This document shows positions 35,108 through 43,440 of a stretch of DNA of 60,097 nucleotides, in pieces (the first letter of the stretch is position 1; each line of letters opens with the position of its first letter). A program made the position numbers and the translations under genes. The DNA is from Candidatus Poribacteria bacterium WGA-3G (GTDB lineage: Bacteria; Poribacteria; WGA-4E; WGA-3G). The DNA is taken from NCBI GenBank assembly GCA_000406005.1, contig ASZN01000032.1, positions 1 through 60,097 of the forward strand, written 5' to 3'. The notes below the pieces were generated by a model. That model was given only the letters and a program-made list of their open reading frames with translations, was not told where the DNA came from and did no database searches.

Positions 35108-35272
35108 ATCAGTTGTCAGTTGTTAGTTATAAGTTTTTAGTTAAGAGGGTTCTGATTCACTCACATATCTTTGTTACCTTTGTCGCTTCGATGTAGGTAA
35201 CGACGCGGACAAAAATAGGATCCAGTATCAGAAAACAGACTTATAACTTATAACCAACAACTTATAACTATT
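35108..35272. repeat. Facing AACTnnn heptamer arrays able to form a long hairpin
   Basis: Five nnnAGTT heptamers (35108-35142) face five AACTnnn-type heptamers (35238-35272, one diverged to AACCAAC). AGTTATAAGTT (35125-35135) pairs perfectly with AACTTATAACT (35259-35269). The right array overlaps the stop codon of the XylF-like gene, and the left array occupies the region just before the permease ATG. Confidence 0.8.
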
Positions 35273-36345
35273 TATTCCTGATAAACGGCTTCGTGTGTAT
35301 GGAACCCATCTTTAATGACAACTTCGTCCAGATTATCTTTGTCAACTTGGATGGGTGTGAGCAGGATTGACGGCACATCAATTTTACCGTTGTTAACAGT
35401 CTGCGTGGCTTCAGCGATCTTTTCATCTTTCGCGAGTGCGACAGCGGCTTGCGCTGCCTTCGTCGCAATAAGATGGATCGGTTTATAAACCGTCATCGTT
35501 TGCGTGCCTTTGACGATCCGTTGACACGCAGCGAGTTCAGCATCCTGTCCAGAGACGAGTACCTTCCCTGCCAAATTCTGACCTTCAAGTGCCTGAATAA
35601 CGCCACCCGCGGTGCCATCATTCGAGGCGACGACAGCATCTACCCCGTTATTCGTCTGTGTCAGTACCTGTTCAGCTTTTTTCAAGGCATCGCGCGCATC
35701 CCAATTGACCGCCCAATGTTGTCCATCTGCCACCAACCGGATGTCACCGCTGTCGATAGCCGGTTGTAATGCACGCAGCTGTCCCTGCCGAAGGAGTTGT
35801 GCGTTATTATCCGTCGGTGCGCCACCGAGCAAAAAATAGTTTCCGCTCGGTTTTTGACGATATAGATACTCGGCTTGCAGATACCCAACCTTCTCATTAT
35901 CAAAGGAGATATAGAGATCCGGTTCACTCTCACGAATCAACCGGTCGTAGGCGATGACTTTGATACCCTCCGCGTGTGCTGCTTGAACAATCTGAGCGGC
36001 TGCAACGCTATCCTTCGGAATGACGACGAGGACATCCACGCCCTGCGTGATCATGTTTTCTGCCTGTTCATTTTGTCGCCGTTCATCACCATCGGCAGAT
36101 TGAACAATAACTTCGGCACCCAGTTTTTCTGCTTCAGCGATGAAAATGTCCCGATCCTTCGGCCACCGTTCCACCCGCAATGATTCTATGGACAAACCGA
36201 TTTTGATCTTCTTTGGCGTGCTCGGATCCGCGCATCCGAAAAGCATGGCGAAGCACGCTATCAGGGCGGAGAAAAAAGGGATCCATTTCAGATAAACACT
36301 GCTTTTATCGGTGCGCTTCGTGTTAAAAATCGGGGTGTAATTCAT
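35272..36345 (-). CDS. XylF-like sugar ABC transporter substrate-binding lipoprotein
   Basis: About 357 residues with a strong GGAGG five bases before the ATG. Lipobox LFGC (Cys38). Two-lobe periplasmic binding fold of family 1 (PBP1): KIKIGLSIESLRVERWPKDRDIF, QGVDVLVVIPKD, KVIAYDRLI, NDGTAGGVIQAL, GKVLVSGQDAE. These segments match D-xylose-binding XylF closely, so import of xylose or a related aldose is likely. No ATPase or permease of the RbsC/XylH type is next to it. The permease downstream belongs to a different class and is unlikely to be its partner. Confidence 0.85.
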   Translation of the reverse strand: MNYTPIFNTKRTDKSSVYLKWIPFFSALIACFAMLFGCADPSTPKKIKIGLSIESLRVERWPKDRDIFIAEAEKLGAEVIVQSADGDERRQNEQAENMITQGVDVLVVIPKDSVAAAQIVQAAHAEGIKVIAYDRLIRESEPDLYISFDNEKVGYLQAEYLYRQKPSGNYFLLGGAPTDNNAQLLRQGQLRALQPAIDSGDIRLVADGQHWAVNWDARDALKKAEQVLTQTNNGVDAVVASNDGTAGGVIQALEGQNLAGKVLVSGQDAELAACQRIVKGTQTMTVYKPIHLIATKAAQAAVALAKDEKIAEATQTVNNGKIDVPSILLTPIQVDKDNLDEVVIKDGFHTHEAVYQE

Positions 36346-36364
36346 ACGACCCTCCTTTCAAGCG

Positions 36365-37609
36365 TTACTCTTGTTCTTCAGGTGTGAGTACGTCCGGTGT
36401 TACTTCGCTAACAACATCGCCGATTTTCAGCGGTTCTGCTATCTCAACGACGCGAAAGACGGAGACCTTACCCGTCAGGATCTCCGAAACCGCCAAAGTT
36501 CCGATCGGTTTCGGGACGTACGTTAGGATTTCACCGGTATCAATGTCCCGTATCGGTCTGCCTTTCGTAAACACAGCGAATTCTTGGTTGATCGCTATAC
36601 CTCTGTCGGAACCGATATTAACGTAGATCTTATCCGGATTTTCATTGTCAACATACTGAACCTTCCCCTTGACGGGGCCACTCGATGTCGCTGAAGGGTT
36701 TTGCTTTTCTTGCTCGGCGGTTGCAGGTTTCGGTTCCCAAGGTGTAATGAAGTTAGGACCAACGTTGTCTCGGAGTGCCAAAACCACTTTCACCAACGTC
36801 TCATTCGTCACAACGCCGAAGAGCGTTCTATCGTATTCAGCACTCGCGAATTGGATTTCATTGAGTTCAGTCGGTTTAACAATAGGACGTGGATTTCTCC
36901 GCTGCTTCTCAGATGTCTGACCGAATGTTAGGTTCGTCCCTTCTTCTGTTACACTCGCTTCAAGCGATGCGAATCGTGTGCCGGCATACGAATGATCACG
37001 AGTTGTGGCGATTCGAGGTTCGGCGACCGTTTCGCCAGACGCATTGTAAAATTTCATGTTAAGTTTGATCGTCACACGGTGGAGCGAGCCGCGTAGGATG
37101 ACAGGTGCTGAGTAACTTGCCGTGGCTTGCCCCTGCGGGGCTTGCCGTCCACCTTCCCGTAACGTCCGCGAGGCGTTGGTTCGGAGGCGTTCCTGATTGA
37201 AATATCGGATATCGCCTATCACAATGACATCTGCGTTGAGATGCTTCGCAAGTGTCGCGCGTTCCGACTGATCCAATTTCCGCAAATTATGTCGCGAGAG
37301 TGTCATCATTGCCATCGCATCTAAGAGTTCATCTGTCGGTACCGGCTCGTATACATTCGTTTCGACTAACTTCCGGTTAAGCATTTTGGCGAATCCTGCC
37401 TCCAAGTCCCATCGTTTTTTTGTGCTAAAAATTGCGCCGATGAAGCCGGGTACACAACCACATCCAGTAGGCGAGTCAAAGCGACTGTTGTCCTGAAAAT
37501 AGAGCACTGCAATCCGTTTTTTCGTTGTCGCCTCGCCAAGGGTGACACTACCGAATATAAAACCAAAACTGAATCCTACCAGTAAGAGATATGAGAAGAA
37601 GCGTTTCAC
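36365..37609 (-). CDS. CsgG/HfaB-like secreted protein
   Basis: About 414 residues. GTG start at 37609 with GGAGG nine bases upstream. Signal peptide (LLLVGFSFGFIFGS), then a CsgG-type core: KKRIAVLYFQDNSRF, LETGFAKML-like helix (LEAGFAKMLNRKLVE), LAKHLNADVIVIGDI and a later VKVVLAL segment. The C-terminal ~110 residues (VKGKVQYVDNENPDKIYVNIGSDRGIAINQEFAVF) resemble FlgT/outer-membrane-associated beta domains. CsgG proper is a lipoprotein pore for curli, but no lipobox is seen here, so a periplasmic or outer-membrane stress/assembly role is safer. Gap of 19 bp to the XylF-like gene, so co-transcription is likely. Confidence 0.75.
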   Translation of the reverse strand: MKRFFSYLLLVGFSFGFIFGSVTLGEATTKKRIAVLYFQDNSRFDSPTGCGCVPGFIGAIFSTKKRWDLEAGFAKMLNRKLVETNVYEPVPTDELLDAMAMMTLSRHNLRKLDQSERATLAKHLNADVIVIGDIRYFNQERLRTNASRTLREGGRQAPQGQATASYSAPVILRGSLHRVTIKLNMKFYNASGETVAEPRIATTRDHSYAGTRFASLEASVTEEGTNLTFGQTSEKQRRNPRPIVKPTELNEIQFASAEYDRTLFGVVTNETLVKVVLALRDNVGPNFITPWEPKPATAEQEKQNPSATSSGPVKGKVQYVDNENPDKIYVNIGSDRGIAINQEFAVFTKGRPIRDIDTGEILTYVPKPIGTLAVSEILTGKVSVFRVVEIAEPLKIGDVVSEVTPDVLTPEEQE

Positions 37610-37887
37610 TGCGTTTTGCCTCCTTTTTTACTTACGCACCTTTCACAGTTATAGTGTAGCAATTGTTTCAACATTTATCAAGAAATTTATTGATAGCGAG
37701 TTTTGGGATCGCGAGCGACAAGAAGCACCGTTTTTGCTTGGGCGTTTCTTAAGCAAAACACTCGCGCCTACTATAAGAGAAAACATTTGAAATATCACGA
37801 AATATCTGCTATCATTTTTTTAGTCATCCGAAGCCACCTGCACATCAAAGCCTGATATACAATATACAAACGCAAAAAGGAATTCCT
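37610..37887. other. Divergent intergenic region with degenerate repeat
   Basis: This gap separates the csgG-like gene from the TAXI gene. 37727-37770 (TTTTTGCTTGGGCGTTTC...) belongs to the same family as the elements at 44273-44377 and 59588-59657. A TTGATA-17-TACACT pair facing left is the only promoter-like signal noted and is weak. Confidence 0.4.
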
Positions 37888-38928
37888 ATGTTTACACAAT
37901 CTATATATCACAAATCTATAATCTTCGCACTGATGGTATACGTTGTTTTCTACGGTTGCAGCGATAAACAATCAACCGAGAAACCGAAAACCGCCGATAC
38001 GCCTTCTCAGGAGCGGGAGTGGCTCTCAATTCTTGGGGGCGCAGCGGGGGGCAGTTTCTCGCAATTTGCCGGGGGCATCCGTCAAGTGCTCGCAAAACAC
38101 GAACCCCATATCAAAATATCTGTTGACGGTTCCGCAGGCTCTGTCGAAAATACACGCCGTGTGAACGAAGACCCAGAAGCACTCGGTGTCGTCTTTGCCT
38201 CCGAAAGTTATCTCGGCTACAATGGTGAAGAAATTTTCGCAGAAGAAGGCGCAAAAACCAACATCCGAGTGGTGACGCTCCTCTTTATCGCTTATGACCA
38301 GTTCTCGACGTTGGCGAACAGTGACGTTCATCAGTTTGAGGACATCGTTGGCAGGAAAATCGCAGCCGGGGCAAGCGGTTCGGGGACCGCACAAACGTTG
38401 GAACGATTGTCGAAACTGGCGGGTATCTGGGGCGAGTTCACACCGATTTACAAAGGCGGCACCGCAGCTGCTGAGGCACTCCAAGACGGACAGGTAGACG
38501 GGTTCCAGTGGCTTGTCAGTGTTCCGAACAGTGCTGTCATCCAACTGACAGCGATTAAGTCCATCCGCATGCTTGACCTCGACACGCCTGCCAAGAAGTA
38601 CGGGTTCTATGAAAAATACCCATTTTACCTCTCTGGTACTTTACCGGAAGGCGCGTATGAAGGGAAAGTTGAACCCGTGAATACGATCCTGATGCCGACC
38701 ATACTCATCGCACACAAAGATGTAAGCGATGAAGCCGTTTACGCGATCCTAAAGCATGTCTACTCACCGGAGGGGCATCAGATGATGCTCCTAACCAATC
38801 AAGCGGCAGCAGATATGACGATAGAGAATGCCTCGAAAGCGTTTGTGATTCCGCTACACCGCGGCGCACACAAATTCTGGAGCGAACAGGGCGTGGAAAT
38901 CCCGGCCCACGCGATGCCAGTAGATTGA
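37888..38928 (+). CDS. TAXI-family TRAP transporter solute-binding lipoprotein
   Basis: About 346 residues, AAGGA six bases before the ATG. Lipobox FYGC (Cys24). The TAXI hallmark runs near the mature N-terminus: LSILGGAAGGSFSQFAGGIRQVL, then SAGSVENTRRV and an aromatic-rich distal lobe (GFQWLVSVPNSAVIQL). TAXI-TRAP systems take up organic acids or glutamate-type solutes using ion gradients and need a fused DctQM membrane subunit, which is not in this window. It may be an orphan receptor or work with a distant transporter. Followed directly by a 150-bp repeat element. Confidence 0.85.
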   Translation: MFTQSIYHKSIIFALMVYVVFYGCSDKQSTEKPKTADTPSQEREWLSILGGAAGGSFSQFAGGIRQVLAKHEPHIKISVDGSAGSVENTRRVNEDPEALGVVFASESYLGYNGEEIFAEEGAKTNIRVVTLLFIAYDQFSTLANSDVHQFEDIVGRKIAAGASGSGTAQTLERLSKLAGIWGEFTPIYKGGTAAAEALQDGQVDGFQWLVSVPNSAVIQLTAIKSIRMLDLDTPAKKYGFYEKYPFYLSGTLPEGAYEGKVEPVNTILMPTILIAHKDVSDEAVYAILKHVYSPEGHQMMLLTNQAAADMTIENASKAFVIPLHRGAHKFWSEQGVEIPAHAMPVD

Positions 38929-38932
38929 TGTA

Positions 38933-39082
38933 ATACCATTTCTGATTGAAATTGTAGCATAAACTTTCAGTTTGTGTTTCCTTTGTAGCATAGACTGTTA
39001 GTTTGTGTTTCCTTTGTAGCATAGACTGTTAGTCTGTGCACTCAGGTGCGGTTAATGCGATATAAACTTTTAGAAATGGTAT
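38933..39082 (+). mobile_element. 150-bp MITE-like element with 11-bp perfect TIRs and three hairpins
   Basis: Termini ATACCATTTCT (38933-38943) and AGAAATGGTAT (39072-39082) are perfect inverted repeats. Between them lie three copies of the 24-nt hairpin repeat (38953-38976, 38984-39007, 39015-39038), with stems AAACT/AGTTT, AGACT/AGTTT (one G-T pair) and AGACT/AGTCT. Another copy of the left end and one hairpin is at 60000-60055. No coding capacity. Confidence 0.75.
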
Positions 39083-39262
39083 AAAATTGTTGTCTTCCCA
39101 AAACTTGCGGATCATAAAGGACTTATTTTCAAACAGTCAAGGCAAAAATTGATTCCTAATTCTTAGGACTTACGCACACGCCCCTGCAGGCGGGGTTTGA
39201 TGAAGTTTGATAAAATATTTCGGTAATTCACGGGCAATAACATTCTATTTTTGAGGTGAATA

Positions 39263-40393
39263 ATGAAAAATGAGAAGATTCTCATCATTGGTGGGGGCGT
39301 AATTGGACTTGGTATTGGATGGCAGCTTGCGAAAGCGGGTGCGGCTGTCACCATTTATGAGCGCGGAGAAGCCGGACGCGGTGCCTCTTGGGCAGCCGGG
39401 GGTATGCTCGGACCAATCGCCGAAGCACATAGCGACGAACTCGACCTCCTCAAACTCAGCAATCAAAGTTTAGCACGCTACCCAGAATGGGTCGATGAGT
39501 TAGAGACAGAAACAGAAATGTCAATCGGTTACCGAGCAGAAGGCACACTCATTATAGGCATTGAACCCGATGATGCAATTCAACTCCGGCATGCCTATAC
39601 CTTACAACAAAATTTAGGCTTGAATGTCGAGTGGTTGAGCGGAGAAGAAGCCCGTGAAATTGAACCCGCACTTTCACCCTACGTGACAGCAGCTGTTCGT
39701 TGTGAAACCGACCATCAGGTGGATAACCGACTGATGGCACAAGCACTCCAACGTGCATATCAGGGACGCGGCGGCGTGTTGCATCAAAATAGCACTGTTG
39801 AAAAAATTGTCATAGAAAACGGAACCGCAACAGGTGTTCAAACACAAGACGGTTTTCAGGGCGCAGATGTATGTATTCTCGCCGCAGGTTGCTGGTCTGG
39901 GCAGATCAGCGGGTTACCGAATGCTATTATCCCGCCCGTGCGTCCCGTGAAGGGACAGATGTTGGCGTTGCGAATGCAGGAGGGCCTTACGATCAAAAAC
40001 GTCATCCGTACCGTCAAGGCGAGGTACCCGATGCCGGTATATTTAGTGCCGAGAACCGATGGTAGACTTGTCGTCGGCGCAACAACCGAGGAGGTCGGGT
40101 TTAATACCGATCTGACCGTCGGCGGGATATATGAACTCCTCCACGGGGCGTGTGAAGCTATACCGGGCATTTATAAACTGCCACTTATTGAAACATGGAC
40201 AGGGTTACGTCCCGGTAGCAGTGACAATGCGCCCATACTCGGTAAAACACCTGTCAAGAATCTCATATACGCAACAGGACACTACCGCAACGGCATCTTA
40301 CTCACACCTATCACAGCTTACGAGATCACCAAACTGATTCTGACAGGTGAGACTTCAGAGACAATCGCACCATTTCACTTGGACAGGTTTTGA
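39263..40393 (+). CDS. thiO: Glycine oxidase ThiO / FAD-dependent amino-acid oxidase
   Basis: About 376 residues, GAGG before the ATG. The N-terminal FAD-binding Rossmann motif is complete (LIIGGGVIGLGIGWQLAKAGAAVTIYERG), followed by GRGASWAAGGMLGP, the ThiO signature after the cofactor loop. The C-terminal lobe has RPVKGQMLAL, GRLVVGATTEEVGF, WTGLRPGSSDNAPILG and ATGHYRNGILLTP. ThiO turns glycine into iminoglyoxylate plus H2O2 for the thiazole half of thiamine. No thiS/thiG genes adjoin it, so a broader D-amino-acid oxidase role cannot be excluded. Two hairpins (CGGGGCC...GGCCCCG; CCGTTCT...AGAACGG) follow the stop. Confidence 0.88.
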   Translation: MKNEKILIIGGGVIGLGIGWQLAKAGAAVTIYERGEAGRGASWAAGGMLGPIAEAHSDELDLLKLSNQSLARYPEWVDELETETEMSIGYRAEGTLIIGIEPDDAIQLRHAYTLQQNLGLNVEWLSGEEAREIEPALSPYVTAAVRCETDHQVDNRLMAQALQRAYQGRGGVLHQNSTVEKIVIENGTATGVQTQDGFQGADVCILAAGCWSGQISGLPNAIIPPVRPVKGQMLALRMQEGLTIKNVIRTVKARYPMPVYLVPRTDGRLVVGATTEEVGFNTDLTVGGIYELLHGACEAIPGIYKLPLIETWTGLRPGSSDNAPILGKTPVKNLIYATGHYRNGILLTPITAYEITKLILTGETSETIAPFHLDRF

Positions 40394-40501
40394 AAGCAAT
40401 CGGGGCCGCGATTTGTCGTATGGCAATTCATGGGCCCCGTCGTTGAACCGTTCTCACCGTAAAGCAGAACGGCTAATAGCTAATAACCGATTGCAAAAAA
40501 T

Positions 40502-40531
40502 TTGACAAACGGTGTCTTTACATAGTATAAT
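40502..40531 (+). promoter_or_regulatory. Promoter of the rplM-rpsI operon
   Basis: TTGACA (40502-40507), 18-nt spacer, TATAAT (40526-40531). It leaves a leader of about 125 nt before rplM, long enough for a ribosomal-protein autoregulatory structure, but no known leader is recognised. Confidence 0.75.
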
Positions 40532-40664
40532 ATTAATCGGTTAAGTTCGCAGTGGGTAATACTTTCTAAGCGTACCACACGCGAATAATGGACGACAAAC
40601 AGTTTTTTTAAGCGAAGCAACATTTAGCCCATATCGGCTAATGTGGCTAAAGGAACACCGAACC

Positions 40665-41102
40665 ATGGTACTTAAAAAGAAAACCTATTTTCCGAAATCG
40701 GATAAAGAAATTAAATGGTATGTGGTGGACGCTGAGGGACAGATCCTCGGGCGTTTAGCCTCCCGCATCGCACAGGTGTTACGCGGAAAAAATGACCCGC
40801 GGTTCACACCCCACGCGGATTTAGGTTTTCGTGTTGCTGTTGTTAATGCGGAAAAGGTACAGGTCACAGGCAACAAACGGGAGCAGAAAACCTATTTTAG
40901 GCACAGCGGCTACCCCGGCGGTGATAAATACCGAACCTACGATGAACAGATGGCACTCAAACCGGAGATGATTCTCATGAACGCTGTTAGAGGGATGCTC
41001 CCGAAGAATAACCTCGGCAGGCAATTGATGAAGGGACTCAAAGTTTACGCCGGTCCGTCTCATCCGCACCAAGCACAGGAACCGGAAGTCTTAACGTTTT
41101 AA
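40665..41102 (+). CDS. rplM: 50S ribosomal protein L13
   Basis: About 145 residues, standard L13 length, from ATG 40665 with AAAGGA ten bases upstream; the ATG at 40641 would add eight residues not seen in the family. Recognised by WYVVDAEGQILGRLASRIAQVLRGK, HADLGFRVAVVNAEKV, YFRHSGYPGG and AVRGMLPKNNLGRQ. It binds 23S rRNA early in large-subunit assembly. Followed by rpsI, the near-universal bacterial arrangement, 58 bp apart. Confidence 0.98.
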   Translation: MVLKKKTYFPKSDKEIKWYVVDAEGQILGRLASRIAQVLRGKNDPRFTPHADLGFRVAVVNAEKVQVTGNKREQKTYFRHSGYPGGDKYRTYDEQMALKPEMILMNAVRGMLPKNNLGRQLMKGLKVYAGPSHPHQAQEPEVLTF

Positions 41103-41160
41103 TTGAGTTGAGGAACCGCTATCCAAAAACGTTCCTACAACTTTGGAGAGTATCAGCAAT

Positions 41161-41556
41161 ATGGCTATTGAACAATTCTGGGGAACCGGTAGACGTAAAA
41201 CCTCGGTTGCGCGGGTCCGTATCATCCCGGGCGGCGAATCAGGGATTACCGTCAACAAGAAACCGATCCAAGAATACTTCCAACGTGCCGACCATTGGCA
41301 GGCAGCACAGCGCCCCATTGAGCATGTTGAGAGAAGCGGTGAGTTTGCTGTCCACGTCAATGTCAAAGGCGGTGGACATACCGGACAGGCAGGTGCGATT
41401 TCACACGGGCTCGCACGCGCACTCGTCAAAGCAGATGAATCTTTGAAGCCTTCCTTGAAAAAGGCCGGATTTTTGACGCGCGATCCGAGAATGGTCGAGC
41501 GGAAAAAATACGGACAGAAAGGCGCACGCGCACGCTTCCAGTTCTCGAAGCGTTAG
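41161..41556 (+). CDS. rpsI: 30S ribosomal protein S9
   Basis: About 131 residues from ATG 41161 (GGAGAG ten bases upstream). Typical S9: GTGRRKTSVARVRI, VNVKGGGHTGQAGAISHGLARAL, FLTRDPRMVERKKYGQKGARARFQFSKR, with the basic C-terminal tail that reaches the P-site tRNA. Complete; final Arg conserved. Cotranscribed with rplM. Confidence 0.98.
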   Translation: MAIEQFWGTGRRKTSVARVRIIPGGESGITVNKKPIQEYFQRADHWQAAQRPIEHVERSGEFAVHVNVKGGGHTGQAGAISHGLARALVKADESLKPSLKKAGFLTRDPRMVERKKYGQKGARARFQFSKR

Positions 41557-41731
41557 AATCACAGCATTCCTCACACATCTAAAATTAACCCTCATAGATA
41601 CGGTACTGATAGCACCCGTCTTGTCGACGTTTTGTGAGATAAACCGTTTGAGTGTCGAATACTCGTGTAAGTTATGGTTCGCGCGGCGATAACCGCGCCT
41701 ATAGGTCTTTGTAGGTAGAAAGAGGTTTTGT

Positions 41732-43012
41732 ATGTCTAACATCGTCATCTTAGGTGCCCAATGGGGCGATGAGAGTAAAGGGAAACTAACCGATGTCTTT
41801 GCTGGGGATGCGGATGTCGTCGCACGCTATCAAGGCGGCGATAACGCCGGACATACCATCGTGCTCGGTGAAAAAACGTTTATCCTCCATCTCATCCCGT
41901 CCGGTATCCTTAGACCTGACACCGTGAACGTGATCGGAAACGGAGTTGTCATCAATCTGGAGACGCTTTTTGGTGAAATCGACCGGTTGCAGGCGCAAGG
42001 TATCGAAGTCAGCAGTGATAACCTGAAAATCAGCGATCGCGCACACTTGATTCTGCCATACCACAAAGCCGTCGAGCAGTGGGAACAGATGGGCAGTTCG
42101 ACGAAGATCGGGACCACCTCGCGCGGCATTGGACCTACCTACTCCGATAAAATGAACCGACACGCTGGAATCCGGGTCGGTGACCTGCTTGAGTTCGACC
42201 ATTTCCAAAAGAAATTGGATTACAACCTCGAAACCAAAGCGGAAGCACTTCAAATAAGCGGGATTGAAAGACACGTACTCCTCGAAACCTACTACGGCTA
42301 CGCGCAACGGCTTACGCCCTATATAACGGACACTGTCGCTTTTATGCACGATGCCCTGGCATCTGGAAAGCGGATACTCTTTGAAGGCGCGCAGGGTACG
42401 ATGCTCGATATTGATTTCGGAACGTATCCTTACGTCACCTCCTCGAACTGTAGCGCAGGTGCCGTCTGTACCGGTCTCGGTATCGGTCCAAAAGCCATTG
42501 AGCAGGTACTCGGTGTCTCCAAAGCCTACGTAACGCGCGTCGGCGGCGGTCCCTTCCCGACAGAGATGGCACCCGACATCGACGAAAAGATACGTGAAAT
42601 CGGTAAAGAGTACGGCGCGACAACACAACGTCCAAGACGCTGCGGGTGGCTCGATCTGGTCGCTCTCCGGTACGCAACCCAAATCAACGGATTCACCGGC
42701 ATCGTAATGACAAAGTTGGATGTGTTCGACACACTCAAAGATTTACAGGTCTGTGTCGCTTACCGCTATAAAGGTAAAGAGACAACCAATTTCCCAAGTA
42801 GTCTTAGCGTTTTAGAAGAATGTGAACCGGTCTACGAGACGCTTCCGGGGTGGCAGCAGCCACTCACCGAAGCGCGAACAGCGGCAGACATTCCGCAACT
42901 CACGAAAGACTATATCGCTTATGTTTCGGATTATCTGAACGTGCCTATCCCGATAATTTCTGTCGGACCCGACAGAGAACAGATTGTACAATTAGGAGAG
43001 CCACTCTGGTAA
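41732..43012 (+). CDS. purA: Adenylosuccinate synthase
   Basis: About 426 residues, AGAGG six bases before the ATG. Joins IMP and aspartate with GTP hydrolysis in AMP synthesis. The N-terminal GTP-binding motif reads GAQWGDESKGK (residues 8-18): the near-universal Gly of GDEGKGK is Ser15 here. Other motifs are standard: GGDNAGHTIV, HLIPSGIL, KIGTTSRGIGPTYSDK, FEGAQGTMLDIDFGTYPYVTSSN, GGGPFPTE and RPRRCGWLD. Length is normal. The Ser is a single-codon difference (AGT) and may be a lineage trait. It has its own gap (175 bp) after rpsI containing a GCGCGG/CCGCGC hairpin. Confidence 0.97.
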   Translation: MSNIVILGAQWGDESKGKLTDVFAGDADVVARYQGGDNAGHTIVLGEKTFILHLIPSGILRPDTVNVIGNGVVINLETLFGEIDRLQAQGIEVSSDNLKISDRAHLILPYHKAVEQWEQMGSSTKIGTTSRGIGPTYSDKMNRHAGIRVGDLLEFDHFQKKLDYNLETKAEALQISGIERHVLLETYYGYAQRLTPYITDTVAFMHDALASGKRILFEGAQGTMLDIDFGTYPYVTSSNCSAGAVCTGLGIGPKAIEQVLGVSKAYVTRVGGGPFPTEMAPDIDEKIREIGKEYGATTQRPRRCGWLDLVALRYATQINGFTGIVMTKLDVFDTLKDLQVCVAYRYKGKETTNFPSSLSVLEECEPVYETLPGWQQPLTEARTAADIPQLTKDYIAYVSDYLNVPIPIISVGPDREQIVQLGEPLW

Positions 43013-43087
43013 GATCGTCCTGCTGATAGACAGGCTTTAAACGTCCTGATTAATGCGCCATCACTTGGAAAAAATTGTCGTTTTAAT

Positions 43088-43116
43088 TTGACATCAACAT
43101 AAAAGTGTGGTATCAT
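43088..43116 (+). promoter_or_regulatory. Promoter of the tRNA pair
   Basis: TTGACA (43088-43093), 17-nt spacer, TATCAT (43111-43116), 16 bases before the tRNA-Lys 5' end. Confidence 0.7.
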
Positions 43117-43132
43117 TAAATGTTGTTAGTTT

Positions 43133-43205
43133 GAGCCGTTAGCTCAGCAGGTAGAGCATCTGACTTTTAATCAGGTGGTCACAGGTTCGATTCCTGTACG
43201 GCTCA
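43133..43205 (+). tRNA. trnK: tRNA-Lys (anticodon TTT)
   Basis: 73 nt. Acceptor GAGCCGT/ACGGCTC, D arm GCTC...GAGC, anticodon stem TCTGA/TCAGG around loop CTTTTAA, T arm ACAGG-TTCGATT-CCTGT, discriminator A. CCA is not encoded. Confidence 0.97.
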
Positions 43206-43230
43206 TTGTGGGATTGAAACCACATTTTCT

Positions 43231-43305
43231 GCCCCCGTCGTCTAGCCTGGCCAAGGACACCGCCCTTTCACGGCGGCGACACGAGTTCAAATCTCGTCGG
43301 GGGTA
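43231..43305 (+). tRNA. trnE: tRNA-Glu (anticodon TTC)
   Basis: 75 nt. Acceptor GCCCCCG/CGGGGGT (G-T at the first pair), anticodon stem CCGCC/GGCGG around loop CTTTCAC, T arm ACGAG-TTCAAAT-CTCGT. CCA is not encoded. It lies 25 bp after tRNA-Lys and shares its promoter and terminator. Confidence 0.96.
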
Positions 43306-43314
43306 TTTTAACGA

Positions 43315-43353
43315 AAAAAGGCAAGCCTCAATCTACTCGGGACTTGCCTTTTT
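43315..43353 (+). terminator. Intrinsic terminator after the tRNA genes
   Basis: Perfect 11-bp stem AAAAAGGCAAG (43315-43325) / CTTGCCTTTTT (43343-43353) with a 17-nt loop and built-in T run. Confidence 0.9.
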
Positions 43354-43440
43354 GTGATTATAGCAAAGCATAGAAACATACAGACACTTGCAGGCGGAGT
43401 TTAGAACCCCACCAATCTTTGCATGTCCAATTAATAGAAT

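Noticed and set aside
33927..36345. Permease and XylF-like protein as one ABC transporter
   Set aside because: The permease is of the peptide/nickel (OppC) class, while XylF works with RbsC/XylH-type permeases; the genes are separated by repeat arrays.
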